A stretch of DNA of 64,000 nucleotides, taken from Caprella mutica. Taxonomy: Eukaryota; Arthropoda; Malacostraca; Amphipoda; Caprellidae. Below, piece by piece: positions 1 to 11,944 of this stretch (its first letter is position 1; the number at the start of each line of letters is the position of its first letter). The DNA is taken from assembly GCA_947561585.1 (NCBI GenBank), contig CANNZV010000515.1, forward strand, positions 1 to 64,000, written 5' to 3'. The notes under the pieces were generated by a model. That model did no database searches and was not told where the DNA came from. It saw only the letters and a list, made by a program, of their open reading frames with translations. A program made the position numbers and the translations under genes.

Positions 1-1089
1 ATGTCGATTTTAAAATTTAGAAGAAAAATTGACATCAACGGAAACGAACACATTCTTCAAATCGAACTGTTCGAAATTCTAATTATTTGATTTTCATGTA
101 GTTTTGCTTGGAGAATCTAACTCTGCAATCAGAATTCGAAAAAATTTCCTCTCTCAAGATTTATGAGCTTATGAAGTTTTTCAAAATTTATATAGGCCTA
201 TTTAAATAGGCAGATTCATGGAATGTGATGTAATTTTATCTAATGAATACAAATCTGAAAACGGATTTGAAGAATTTGTTCCGATTCGAACATAATGATG
301 AAATAAGTATTATTTGATTAACATCTCAAAAGTTTGAAATACTCTAATATGCCTGTATGTATTATTCTTTGACTCAAAAGTATTGATTCAAACAATTTGA
401 AACCTTTATTGATCTATTCTTTTACATCTTGAATCATATTATGAAAGCTCTTGAAAATTATGAAAGATGATCTATTCATTGTGATATAATGTTATTCAAA
501 TCGATAGGCGATGTCTTCCATGTACTTTCAAAGTTAACCCCATTTGTTAGCGTTTGAAAAATTACATAATTACATTTTTGGTCACACCTATTATCTTTCA
601 CCATTTTTTTGAATACAAATACAGCTTCGGTTAGAAAGGATTAAAACACACTTCATTGATTATACAAATGATATGGTTGTTCCTGGTTTAATTCAATAGA
701 ACGCGAAGTAAAGTATAACTATACTCAACTTTTTAACTGTAAAGCTGAGCAAGGAGCGTTATTTCGGTAAAAAGATATAGTATGATCCACAATGAATAAC
801 ACTAAAATAGAAATTGATTAAACTTCATATTAAATAATTTATTTTCAGATTGAGTGATCAAACATCATATTTATGAAATAATTAAGCTTCATATTTATTT
901 AATGATTTAATTTCATATTAAACTGATATTACTGAAATGCACTATAGATATACCAACGTTATCCATGTACAACGCAAATATCAAAAATTAAATAATACAT
1001 ATTTGGTGAAGTCCTATTAAAACGTACGTGCGTACGTATAATATAAAAATTGATAATCTGTTAGAACGTATAATAGAAATTTAAAAAAA
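1..1089. other. AT-rich DNA, no gene recognised
   Basis: No open frame or repeat here can be assigned. A 29-codon frame opens at base 1 and stops at 88-90, but nothing marks it as an exon. A short ACGT-rich self-complementary run lies at about 1022-1038. Confidence 0.5.
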
Positions 1090-2080
1090 TTATTAGTTTC
1101 AAATGTGTTTCTCTAAATGTTTCAAACATTTTCTCAGTGTTTCAAACTTTGTTTTCATGTTTCAAACAAGCTTTCTAAAAACAAACATCTTTTGATGTTT
1201 TAAACGCGATTTATTGTTTCAAACAAGTTCATAATGTATCAAATAATTTTCCAATTTATCAAACATATGTTTTTAATGTTCCAAATATATTATCAATGTT
1301 CCAAATATTTGTAGATTTCTCAGACATGTTTCTAATATTGTAAACATTTTATCAATATTTCGAACGTGTTTTTACTTCCAAATAATCATTCAATGTTTCA
1401 AACATGTTCTTAAAGTTTCATAGATGTTCTCAGTGCTTCAAATTTTGTTTTCATGTTTCAAACTTGCATTTTATGTAAAAACCTGTTTTATTACTTCAAA
1501 CATGTTTCAATGTTTCAAAAATTTCCTAATGTTACAAACCTGTTTTCAATGTTCCAAGCATGTTTTTAATGTTTCAATCATTTTTTTAATTTTCCAAACA
1601 AGTATCTGATATTGTTAACAGGTTATAAATGTTTCGAACAGTTTTTAATATTTTTCAAATAAGAATTCAATGTTTCAAACATAATCAGTGTTTATAACTT
1701 GTTTTATTGCTTCAAATATGTTTTCTCTCAGTGTTTCAAACATGTTGTCAGTTTTTCAAACATGTTGTCATTGTTTCAATCACGTTATTTATATTTCGAA
1801 CATGTGTTTATTGTTTCGAACTTCTTTTTAATATATCGAACATGCTAGTAATGTTTCATACATATATTCGATGTTTTAATGTTTCAAGCATGTTTCAATG
1901 TTTCAAACATGCTATCAGTGTTTCAAACTTAATTTGAGGGTATTAAATATGTTTCCAACTTTTCAAACATGATTTAATGTTTAAACACGTTTTTAAAGTT
2001 TAAAACATATGATATAACATTTTAAGGTTCCTAACATGCTTGCGATGTTTCACTCATAATTTCAATGAATCAAACATTAA
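1090..2080. repeat. degenerate ~27-bp tandem repeat
   Basis: About 1 kb is made of diverged copies of a motif resembling AATGTTTCAAACATGTTTT, which recurs roughly every 27 bases with frequent substitutions and small length changes. Each unit contains the short palindrome-like core TTTCAAACATG. Two open frames of 61 and 76 codons lie entirely inside this array. They are low-complexity (Phe, Cys, Ser, Leu) by-products of the repeat and I do not treat them as genes. Confidence 0.85.
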
Positions 2081-2229
2081 AAATATGTTTGGACACTCTA
2101 CAATCAACATGTTTCAATTCATATTTTACGTGCTCGAAGATTATCAAATCCTTGAAATTCTGAGCCAGTGGCTTAATTCGAAATGATTTACATATTCACA
2201 CATTTTGAACCATAAGATAGTGAATTAAT

Positions 2230-3429
2230 TATAAATATTTACTTGAAAGGTGTTTCATTTAATTACTAATAACTATCTACTAATATAGTATAGTTGCATG
2301 CATCAAGGTTTAGGTTTAAAGATATGGTTTAGAATCCTTTAAGAAGAAATTAAAAGATATCATTCTAGTGGTCCAGAATTTCAAAATTGTGCCTATCTAC
2401 GCATTTTGAGCCCAAGGTAGTGAATTATTCATAGATAGATACGTACAAAGTTTATCAATTCATTTCTGATAAACATCTACTAATAAGGCCATTCTATTGG
2501 CTCAGAATTGAAATGTTGTGCCTATCCACGTATTTTGAACCAGAAGGAAGTGAAGTATTTATATAAAGACTGTTACAAAGTTAATCGATTCATTACTGAT
2601 AAATATATAATAGTAAGGTATAGTTGGGTACAATAATAATAATCTTTAAGGATCTAAAGATATGGTTTAGCACTTTTAGGGCAGATATTAAAAGATACCA
2701 TTCTATTGGCTCAGAATTTAAATGTTGTGCCTATCCACGTATTTTGAACCAGAAGGTAAAGAAGTATTTATAGAAAGACTGTTACAAAGTTGATCGATTC
2801 ATTACTGATAAATATATACTAATAAGGTATAGTTGGGTACATTAATAATAATCTTTAAGGATCTAAAGATATGGTTTAGCACTTTTAGGGCAGAAATTAA
2901 AAGATATCATTCTTGTGGCTCAGAATTTAAATGTTGTGCCTATCCACGTATTTTGAACAAGAAGGTAGTGAAGTAATTATAGAAAGACTGTTACAAAGTT
3001 GATCGATTCATTACTGATAAATATTTACTAATAAGGTATAGTTTTGTACATTAATAATAATCATTAAGGAACTAAAGATATGGTTTAGCAATTTTAGGGC
3101 AGAAATTAAAAGATATCATTCTAGTGGCTCAGAATTTAAATGTTGTGCCTATCCACGTATTTTGAACCAGAAGGTAGTGAAGTATTTATAGAAAGACTGT
3201 TACAAAGTTGATCGATTCATTACTGGTATATATCTACTAATAAGGTGTGGTTTGGTACATTAATAATAATCTTTAAGGAACTAAATATATGGTTTAGCAC
3301 TTTTAGGGCAGAAATTAAAAGATATCATTCTAGTGGCTCAGAATTTAAATGTTGTGCCTATCCACGTATTTTGAACCAGAAGGTAGTGAAGTATTTATAA
3401 AAAGACTGTTACAAAGTTGATCGATTCAT
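2230..3429. repeat. 209-bp satellite array, left part
   Basis: Tandem units of about 209 bp: the marker ATCTTTAAGG (or ATCATTAAGG) recurs at 2642, 2851, 3060 and 3269, exactly 209 apart. Each unit also holds GTGGCTCAGAATTTAAATG and CCTATCCACGTATTTTGAAC. Units toward the left edge are more diverged, as expected for the margin of a satellite. The array is broken at 3430 by an LTR retrotransposon and resumes at 6955 in the same phase. Confidence 0.95.
3425..3429. repeat. target-site duplication TTCAT, left copy
   Basis: TTCAT precedes the left LTR here, and TTCAT follows the right LTR at 6955-6959. Removing the element and one copy restores the uninterrupted satellite unit reading GATCGATTCATTACTGATAA. 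Confidence 0.93.
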
Positions 3430-4374
3430 TGTTGAAGGCAACCTGTAACTTCAACACTATTTGCATATTTCCCCGTTAATTTTATCCATTTCAAGCTAAG
3501 TAATAGTTACATTTCGAGAAATAAATGAATAACTAAAAAAGACATAGTTATATTCTAAAAGCTTTCTAAAAAGATAAGGCTATAATGAAAAAATAGTATT
3601 ACATATTGTGGGTTAATTAAACTCTTTATATTCTGAAAACGTGTCTGTTAAAAATGTATTACATTAATCGTTTGCAAATCTCTTAGCAAAAAGATTGTAA
3701 AGTTGCGTCTTGCATTATTGTACATTCCCTATAAGGAATACAAGCATGGCGTATACAATACGAGTTGATTAGCCAATGTAAGAATCTCCCAATTATGGAT
3801 AATAATTGTCAAGCAAAGAAGTACTTAAATAAAGTGTTTATGTAAAGAGAGCTGTGAGATTTTCACAGAGAGTTTAGAATGGGTATAAAAAACTGATGTT
3901 ATACCTAGGGTGTGGTACCAGAGTCAACCTTGAATGGTTAGATTTCTCTGTACTTCCACACTATATATATTTGAGATTTTTCTATCTAGAGTCAGTGGGG
4001 AATTAGAAACTCGTCACTCCCTAGGAGACTAACACTAGTTCTGTGCTCCTCTAGGCACAGAATAGTTTCTGTATTCTAGTAGTACGTTGTAGATTTTACT
4101 GTGTGTAAAACATTTCATCTGTATCACTGTACCAACTACTATTAAAAGATAACAGAATTGTTGTTCTCCTATCACTTGAATCCTTCAGTTTTCTTATGTC
4201 CATATACGTCCATATTCTAAATTGTCACGTTAAGAATTCCGTGAATCAAGCCTCTTAATCGTAATAGAGATTAATAATAAATAAACGAAGACAAGAAATA
4301 TTTAAAGAAGTTAACAGTTTAGTCGTTAACACATGTCAGCTTAAATATTAACGTTAACAGACTAAAGATTAACA
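3430..4374 (+). repeat. 5' LTR (945 bp)
   Basis: Starts TGTTGAAGGC and ends TTAACA, the TG...CA ends usual for LTRs. It contains a TATA-box candidate (TATAAA at 3884-3889 within GGGTATAAAAAAC) and an AATAAA polyadenylation signal at 4280-4285. This is an order suitable for U3-R-U5 with a long R region. The bases after the LTR (4375 onward, TTGGCATCTTCTTGAGTGG) should hold the primer-binding site, but I cannot match them confidently to a tRNA. Confidence 0.94.
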
Positions 4375-4727
4375 TTGGCATCTTCTTGAGTGGATGCGTG
4401 ATAAAGAGATATATGGATTACAAATGGAATAAGATAGACAGAAGTGATACAGTGAAAAACGAACTAAGTTAGTGAATTGTGGTGAACTGCAAGAGTGTAA
4501 TCGCAAGAGAACTCGTGAGGGTTTGTTACACTGGGCAGTAAAACGGATTGTAACTACAAGAAAACCCGTGAGGGTTGGTTACCATTAAATCTGTACCACA
4601 AGCACTAACGACGACGACGAATCAAAAGGAAAGTTGATCACTGAGGAAACAGGAGTAGAGGAGCAGGTCACTGAAGAACTGAATAAAAGAAGAATGAATT
4701 TGCCGGTGGTTCCTAACTAAACACAGA

Positions 4728-5300
4728 ATGAGTCAATCAGACAGTGACCCGGAAATACTATACGATCAACCAGATAGTGACATCGAAATCCTCTATTTCG
4801 CAATAGGCAAAAGGAGGATTACTACCAGTCACTACCCAGATAAGGTAAAGAAAATTAAAATTGAAAGTCATCAATCTAAAGTTCGTCATCCACTATTCAC
4901 ATTGTTGAACAAAACGGCAAGAGTGGAATTGCTAAGAATATCAAAACCCATTATGGCTGACGAACAACGACGGAGGAATATCCGTGATACCTCTCCTGAC
5001 TGCGAGGAGGGTGACAGTAAGAAGAACCTTGCTAAAAGAATCCGTAAAGGACGTATAGAGGCGCTACAAGCACTACGGCTTCCGTTAGAAGAAAGGGGGA
5101 AACAGAGAGAAGCCTGCAAGGACATTTGCGATACAGTACGAGAGCTTAATGAAGTAGCACGACCAACCAGTGCATTCAGTTCACCAGACGAGCCAGAAGG
5201 TGATCAGCTGGGGTCAACGACCGCCGCATGCAGTCATGATGAAAATGCACTGGACAAACCTGAAGAACATCTAGACAAAAAACATCTCAATGGGACCTGA
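4728..5300 (+). CDS. LTR-element ORF, possible Gag-like protein, 190 aa
   Basis: This is the only sizeable open frame between the two LTRs, starting about 350 bases after the 5' LTR as expected for a first retroelement ORF. The product begins with an acidic stretch (MSQSDSDPEILYDQPDSD). It then has a strongly basic middle (KVKKIKIE, DEQRRRNIRD, KKNLAKRIRKGR), a predicted helical segment around residues 100-145, and a polar acidic tail. I see no CCHC zinc knuckle, protease DTG or polymerase motif, so a Gag-like or nucleic-acid-binding role is only inferred from position and charge. Base composition is more balanced than the surrounding DNA, supporting real coding history. An overlapping minus-strand frame (4886-5125) is a shadow. 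Confidence 0.7.
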   Translation: MSQSDSDPEILYDQPDSDIEILYFAIGKRRITTSHYPDKVKKIKIESHQSKVRHPLFTLLNKTARVELLRISKPIMADEQRRRNIRDTSPDCEEGDSKKNLAKRIRKGRIEALQALRLPLEERGKQREACKDICDTVRELNEVARPTSAFSSPDEPEGDQLGSTTAACSHDENALDKPEEHLDKKHLNGT

Positions 5301-5989
5301 ACCAGGTATACGGTATCGGGAATATTCCTCAATAAATGTTTTATTAACTTAGATGTTGTTAAGTATATATTAGTATATATACTTAGTGTTTAATATGAAT
5401 GATAATAATTCATCATGGATGAAATATAATATTAATACCGGTTATTGTGGTGTAAACCGAGGTAAAATAAGTTATTTTTCGCAAACTTAGAAAGAAGTTT
5501 TGCAGTAGATTATAACAGGTTTTTGAATGAAGGTCGCAGTAACTTTGTGGTAGAAAGTGAAAGTTTAGCCTATGTGGTTTTATTTTACTGATATATGCTA
5601 TATGTTGGATATTGTTGGATGTAATTCACTAAGGATAATGAATGATAAGGCATTGTAATGTACTTATATATTGTATTTTGAATTATTGTTAACTTTTTTA
5701 AGGTTGATAACCATAAGACGTTAGAACGAGAGAATATTGATAAAAGATAATATGAGTTAATGTGTTCTAAATGTCTAATGCTTTTATTCAATATAAATGT
5801 AATTTTATACAGGAAATGTTGAATATTTCTGTAAGTGTTTGGTCATATATATAAAATAATTATATTTTGATTTCATGCTTGACTTTGTAACTATTTTAGA
5901 TTATAAATATTGGGTATTGATATTGAAGCTTGGTATGATACATGTATACTGTATTCTGTTCGGTTATTGAAAACATGATAACATGTTTT
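5301..5989 (+). other. LTR-element interior, non-coding 3' part
   Basis: AT-rich sequence between the ORF and the polypurine tract. No pol domain fragment is visible in any frame, which explains why the element must be non-autonomous. An AATAAA hexamer occurs shortly after the stop codon. Confidence 0.6.
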
Positions 5990-6009
5990 GAAAAAAAAGG
6001 GGGGGGCAG
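5990..6009 (+). promoter_or_regulatory. polypurine tract
   Basis: A run of A residues followed by about eight G residues and CAG ends exactly at the first base of the right LTR. This is the expected primer for plus-strand DNA synthesis, and it fixes the element's orientation. Confidence 0.9.
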
Positions 6010-6954
6010 TGTTGAAGGCAACCTGTAACTTCAACACTATTTGCATATTTCCCCGTTAATTTTATCCATTTCAAGCTAAGTAATAGTTACATTTCGAGAA
6101 ATAAATGAATAACTAAAAAAGACATAGTTATATTCTAAAAGCTTTCTAAAAAGATAAGGCTATAATGAAAAAATAGTATTACATATTGTGGGTTAATTAA
6201 ACTCTTTATATTCTGAAAACGTGTCTGTTAAAAATGTATTACATTAATCGTTTGCAAATCTCTTAGCAAAAAGATTGTAAAGTTGCGTCTTGCATTATTG
6301 TACATTCCCTATAAGGAATACAAGCATGGCGTATACAATACGAGTTGATTAGCCAATGTAAGAATCTCCCAATTATGGATAATAATTGTCAAGCAAAGAA
6401 GTACTTAAATAAAGTGTTTATGTAAAGAGAGCTGTGAGATTTTCACAGAGAGTTTAGAATGGGTATAAAAAACTGATGTTATACCTAGGGTGTGGTACCA
6501 GAGTCAACCTTGAATGGTTAGATTTCTCTGTACTTCCACACTATATATATTTGAGATTTTTCTATCTAGAGTCAGTGGGGAATTAGAAACTCGTCACTCC
6601 CTAGGAGACTAACACTAGTTCTGTGCTCCTCTAGGCACAGAATAGTTTCTGTATTCTAGTAGTACGTTGTAGATTTTACTGTGTGTAAAACATTTCATCT
6701 GTATCACTGTACCAACTACTATTAAAAGATAACAGAATTGTTGTTCTCCTATCACTTGAATCCTTCAGTTTTCTTATGTCCATATACGTCCATATTCTAA
6801 ATTGTCACGTTAAGAATTCCGTGAATCAAGCCTCTTAATCGTAATAGAGATTAATAATAAATAAACGAAGACAAGAAATATTTAAAGAAGTTAACAGTTT
6901 AGTCGTTAACACATGTCAGCTTAAATATTAACGTTAACAGACTAAAGATTAACA
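6010..6954 (+). repeat. 3' LTR (945 bp)
   Basis: Copy of 3430-4374 at a constant offset of 2,580 bases with no difference seen. It is followed by TTCAT and then satellite sequence in register. Confidence 0.94.
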
Positions 6955-9600
6955 TTCATTACTGATAAATATATACTAATAAGGTATAGTTGGGTACATT
7001 AATGATAATCTTTAAGGATCTAAAGATATGGTTTAGCACTTTTAGGGCAGAAATTAAAAGATATCATTCTAGTGGCTCAGAATTTAAATGTTGTGCCTAT
7101 CCACGTATTTTGAACCAGAAGGTAGTGAAGTATTTATAGAAAGACTGTTACAAAGTTGATCGATTCATTACTGGTATATATCTACTAATAAGGTATAGTT
7201 TGGTACATTAAAAATAATCTTTAATGAACTAAATATATGGTTTAGCACTTTTAGGGCAGAAATTAAAAGATATCATTCTAGTGGCTGAGAATTTAAATGT
7301 TGTGCCTATCCACGTATTTTGAACCAGAAGGTAGTGAAGTATTTATAGAAAGACTGTTACAAAGTTGATCGATTCATTACTGATAAATATATACTAATAA
7401 GGTATAGTTGGGTATATTAATAATAATCTTTAAGGATCTAAAGATATGGTTTAGCACTTTTAGGGCAGAAATTAAAAGATATCATTCTAGTGGCTCAGAA
7501 TTTAAATGTTGTGCCTATCCACGTATTTTGAACCAGAAGGTAGTGAAGTATTTATTGAAAGACTGTTACAAAGTTGATCGATTCATTACTGATAAATATA
7601 TACTAATAAGGTATAGTTGGGTACATTAATAATAATCTTTAAGGATCTAAAGATATGGTTTAGCACTTTTAGGGCAGAAATTAAAAGATATCATTCTTGT
7701 GGCTCAGAATTTAAATGTTGTGCCTATCCACGTATTTTGAACAAGATGGTAGTGAAGTATTTATAGAAAGACTGTTACAAAGTTGATCGATTCCTTACTG
7801 ATAAATATTTACTAATAAGGTATAGTTTGGTACATTAATAATAATCTTTAAGGAACTAAAGATATGGTTTAGCACTTTTAGGGCAGAAATTAAAAGATAT
7901 CATTCTAGTGGCTCAGAATTTAAATGTTGTGCCTATCCACGTATTTTGAACCAGAAGGTAGTGAAGTATTTATAGAAAGACTGTTACAAAGTTGATCGAT
8001 TCATTACTGGTATATATCTACTAATAAGGTATAGTTTGGTACATTAATAATAATCTTTAAGGAACTAAATATATGGTTCAGCACTTTTAGGGCAGAAATT
8101 AAAAGATATCATTCTAGTGGCTCAGAATTTAAATGTTGTGCCTATCCACGTATTTTGAACCAGAAGGTAGTGAAGTATTTATAGAAAGACTGTTACAAAG
8201 TTGATCGATTCATTACTGATAAATATTTACTAATAAGGTATAGTTTGGTACATTAATAGTAATCTTTAAGGAACTAAAGATATGGTTTAGCACTTTTAGA
8301 GCAGAAATTAAAAGATATCATTCTAGTGGCTCAGAATTTAAATGTTGTGCCTATCCACGTATTTTGAACCAGAAGGTAGTGAAGTTTTTATAGAAAGACT
8401 GTTACAAATTTTATCGATTCATTACTGATAAATATCTACTAATAATGTAAAATTGGGCACATTAATAATAATCTTTAAGGAACTATAGATATGGTTTAGC
8501 AATTTTAGGGCAGAAATTAAAAGATACCATTCTAGTGGCTCAGAATTTAAATGTTGTGCCTATCCACGTATTTTGAACCAGAAGGTAGTGAAGTATTTAT
8601 AGAAATACTGTTACAAAGTTGATAGATTCATTACTGATAAATAGCTACTAATAATGTATAATTGGGCACATTAATAATAATCTTTAAGGATCCAAATATA
8701 TGGATTAGCACTTTAAGGGCACAAATTAAAAGATATCATTCTAGGGATCAGAATTGAAATGTTGTGCCTATCCACGTATTTTGAACCAGGAGGTAGTGAA
8801 GTATATATAGAAAGACTGTTACAAAGTTAGTAATCGATTCATTACTGATAAATATATACTAATAAGGTATAGTTGGGTACATTAATAATCTTTAAGGATC
8901 TAAAGATATGGTATAGCACTTTTAGGGCAGAAATTAAAAGATATCATTCTAGTGGCTCAGAATTTAAATGTTGTGCCTATCCACGCATTTTGAACCAGAA
9001 GGTAGTGAAATATTTATAGAATGACTGTTACAAAGTTAAGCGATTCATTACTGATAAATATCTACTAATAAGGTATAGTTTGCCACATAAATAATAATCT
9101 TTAAGGATCTAAAGATATGGTTTAGCATTTTCAGGACACAAATTAAAAGATATCATTCTAGTGGCTCAGAATTGAAATATTGTTCCTATCCACGCATTTT
9201 TGAACCAGAAGGTAGTGAAGTGTTTATAGAATGACTGTTACATAGTTGATCGATTCATTACTGATAAATATTTACTAATAAGGTATAGTTTGCCACATAA
9301 ATAATAATCTTTAAGGATCTAAAGATATGGTTAAGCACTTTTAGGGCAGAAATTAAAAGATATCATTCTAGTGGCTCCGAATTGAAATGTTGTGCCTATC
9401 CACGCATTTTGAGCTACTAGGTAGTGAATTATTTATAGATAGACATTTTTCAAGTTTTCCGATTCATTACGGATAAATATATGCTAATATGGTCTAGTTG
9501 CACGCATAAATAATACTCTTTAAGGATCTAAAGATATGGTTTAGCACTTTTAGGGAAGAAAATATAACATTGCATTCTAGTGACTCAGAATAGAAAAATA
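6955..9600. repeat. 209-bp satellite array, right part
   Basis: Continuation of the satellite interrupted by the LTR element. About a dozen units of roughly 209 bp are present; those beyond 8400 accumulate substitutions and small indels, and the last unit fades out near 9600. A 73-codon frame at 7408-7629 exists because one unit lacks the usual stop codons; it is not a gene. The unit motif GTGGCTCAGAATT faces inverted GAGCCAC motifs just outside the array. Confidence 0.95.
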
Positions 9601-9620
9601 TCGGTAGTAGAGGAATTCTG
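9573..9620. repeat. short hairpin at satellite edge
   Basis: TAGTGACTCAGAAT is followed about 25 bases later by ATTCTGAGCCACTA, forming an imperfect stem built from the satellite's GTGGCTCAGAAT motif. It marks the right boundary of the array. Confidence 0.6.
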
Positions 9621-9762
9621 AGCCACTAATTATTATTTTCTCGTTATCAATGATATTACACAATGTTTATTAATTCTTTCTCATTAGCACATCTTGAATT
9701 ACAATGAATACGCGTGTTTTCACAAGGAAAACATAAAATTTAGCTTGATTAGAATATTTGTT

Positions 9763-10110
9763 GAAGTGGCTCAATTTGCTATTTCAATGGAGGTCTATCT
9801 TCGATACGAGCCACTGTTTTTTAATATCCAATAAACTGAAATTTTTTTTTTATATTTTGTGCTCTATTTATTTATAATCATAATACATATATTTCTTGTT
9901 GACAAAATGTCATTTAGTAGGTATTTTTGAAAAGTGGCTCAAAATCAAAATCTTCAATTTTGAGCCACTTCCTTATTTTCTGAAATACCATCATTTTATT
10001 ATTTTTTTATAATTATATCTCATTTATAATGCAATCTAAATAATATATTAAAATGATAACTTTGTACAAAGTCTGTAAGACCTAAAATTGAAGTGGCTCA
10101 AAATCCGCAT
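9763..10110. repeat. GTGGCTCA / TGAGCCAC hairpin cluster
   Basis: Three occurrences of AGTGGCTCAA (about 9764, 9936 and 10092), two of them followed by the inverted motif. The clearest stem is AAGTGGCTCAAAAT paired with ATTTTGAGCCACTT at about 9934-9970. The motif is shared with the neighbouring satellite unit, so these may be relics from which the satellite expanded, or small foldback insertions. Confidence 0.55.
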
Positions 10111-11121
10111 TTACTTAACCTGATATTAAATGTTGCCCTGATATATGTTAAGAACTCAAATCGTTGCCTTCTGTGGAACAGTTTTCGATTGAATTGCTTA
10201 ACTTATGGAAACCAATTGTGTTTCACATCAAGTATGCTTTCTCTAATTCATTTTACCATGCTTTTACCTATGATAAAAAATGAAACTGTGTATGCATATG
10301 AATTTTATATTAGATAATCGCTCTAAAGATTGTCGTGGGCTAACTGAGAGGTATGATCCATCATAAATTACGATGGATCCATGCACAAAAGGGAATATCT
10401 TTATTATTTATTCACCGAAAAAATACAGTACATGTCACGAATATTAAAAAAATTACTATCAGGAATGAAGTCCATTAAGTTTTATAAATATTTATTTTTA
10501 GTTTTACTTATTCAGTACTATGAATATCTATTTTTAATACTATTAAGTTTATGAATACTGAATTTTATACAAAGCACATATTTTATGTAATATTCGATTA
10601 AAGAATACCTCTACCTATTTTTCCTTTGAAATAATTTAATTCATTTAAGAATAGAAATAATAAGAAAATTCTATGTATGTAACTTGAAATGTTTTCATTT
10701 ATTATTTAATTTAAATCTTCAAAGTTAGTTTGTTGCATTATCTATGATATCCTGTCTTATATTGGCATTTTTAATAGCATTCTTTAATACGTAGAATACA
10801 AATGGGACACATTAAATATAGATAAGATGGTACAAACATTAACCACCATCAATATGTTAAAGTTAAACCCTAATGAAATATGCCAATGTGTACCACATTT
10901 ATACCATTGTATTTATCATCAAACATACATGATCAATAGTTCCACACAGAGTTTTATAAAATGAATTCCTTCGAAAATGTTTTTATAATTTAGGATAGTC
11001 AATAGTTAATATACTTCATAACTCAGGAGTCCTACTACGTAAAGAAGTATGGTAGAAATTATTCATTTTCATTTCCTTGAATATTTTATGCAGTAGAACT
11101 CGTCTATAATGAGCTACAACT
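10111..11121. other. AT-rich DNA, no gene recognised
   Basis: A 74-codon frame (10093-10317) has no recognisable motif. The rest is low-complexity AT-rich sequence with many stops in all frames. Confidence 0.5.
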
Positions 11122-11131
11122 GGTTTACTAT
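11122..11131. repeat. foldback target duplication GGTTTACTAT, left copy
   Basis: GGTTTACTAT occurs here and again at 13454-13463, directly outside the two inverted repeat arrays. A 9-10-bp duplication is the size made by Mutator-like and FB foldback transposons. Confidence 0.8.
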
Positions 11132-11139
11132 GGTGTTAG

Positions 11140-11296
11140 AAAATTTGCCACTGGGAAGATGGCCACTGTGGGAAAACTGACACTGTTGGAAGATTGCCAC
11201 CCGGAAATTGCCACTGAGGAAAATTACCACTGTGGGAAGATTGCCACACGGAAAATTTCCACTGTGGGAATTGCCACACGGAAAATTGCAACTGTA
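11140..11296. repeat. left arm tandem array (~17-bp units)
   Basis: About nine units alternating GGAAAATTGCCACTGTG and GGAAGATTGCCACACG variants. They are inverted relative to the array at 13300-13452. Confidence 0.85.
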
Positions 11297-11936
11297 CATT
11301 TATAAATTCATACTGAATTTTTTTTCGAAAATCACAAAAATCATAGTTACTGAATGCAATGTTGATCAGAATTTAATATATAAGAATTGTTACAATGTGT
11401 ATATCTCATTTTGACAAGTTATACGATCTGAGTGAATTCTTCCATCGGTTGGTGTGAGTGTGCAGATACGCAATTAATTCTTGGCTTTTTGTTTAATTGT
11501 TTCCTGAAGAGGTTAAACCATTTAAAGGTTCTCTGCTCTACTAGTTTGTCGTTAAGTTATTTTCTCTCATTCACAAGTGCACTACAATGTACATATTATC
11601 TTTATAATGTTTAGTCTTGTATACTGTATGGACCACAAAGAAGGAATCTCGAATTAAGCTGCTTATAACTGTGGAATAAATCGTTATTTTATTTTATTTT
11701 TGTATTACATTCAGATAATTTTTTAATCACTTTGACAAATGAATTCAAATTTGTAATGTGTTTCTTTTCTCAGCGTTAAGTTGAAAAACAGGAGTATAAA
11801 GGTTAGTTACACAAAACTGCTTATACAAAGTTATACAAATGCCTAAAACTATTGTTTTTTATTTTATAATAACAATATTATTATAACATAACGCTGAGAG
11901 AATTACAAAATTACCAATTTCATGTCATTTGCTAGA

Positions 11937-11944
11937 CTCTAGAG
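11937..11944. repeat. hAT target duplication CTCTAGAG, left copy
   Basis: A perfect 8-bp direct repeat with 12633-12640, bordering the element ends. Eight bases is the hAT superfamily's signature. Confidence 0.9.

Larger units (their letters stand above)
3430..6954 (+). mobile_element. non-autonomous LTR retrotransposon inserted in satellite
   Basis: A complete 3,525-bp element: two 945-bp direct repeats (3430-4374 and 6010-6954) that begin TGTTGAAGG and end AACA, a 1,635-bp internal region, a polypurine tract abutting the right LTR, and a 5-bp target duplication. Line-by-line comparison of the LTRs shows no difference, so insertion (or gene conversion) is recent. The interior encodes one 190-residue protein and no protease, reverse transcriptase or integrase. 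It must therefore be mobilised by a partner in trans, like a TRIM/LARD-type derivative of a Ty3/gypsy- or Bel-like element. The superfamily is not proven. The orientation (+) follows from the polypurine tract and the ORF. Confidence 0.95.

Noticed and set aside
1424..1937. Two small Phe/Cys-rich plus-strand ORFs
   Set aside because: Both are inside the degenerate TTTCAAACATG tandem array and reflect its composition.
4886..5125. 79-codon minus-strand ORF in the LTR element
   Set aside because: Antisense shadow of the 190-residue ORF; no motif and wrong orientation relative to the polypurine tract.
7408..7629. 73-codon ORF in the satellite
   Set aside because: One satellite unit happens to lack the stops present in its neighbours; the sequence is otherwise the ordinary 209-bp unit.
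2230..9600. CRISPR-like array
   Set aside because: The repeats are contiguous 209-bp satellite units without unique spacers, in a eukaryotic sequence context.
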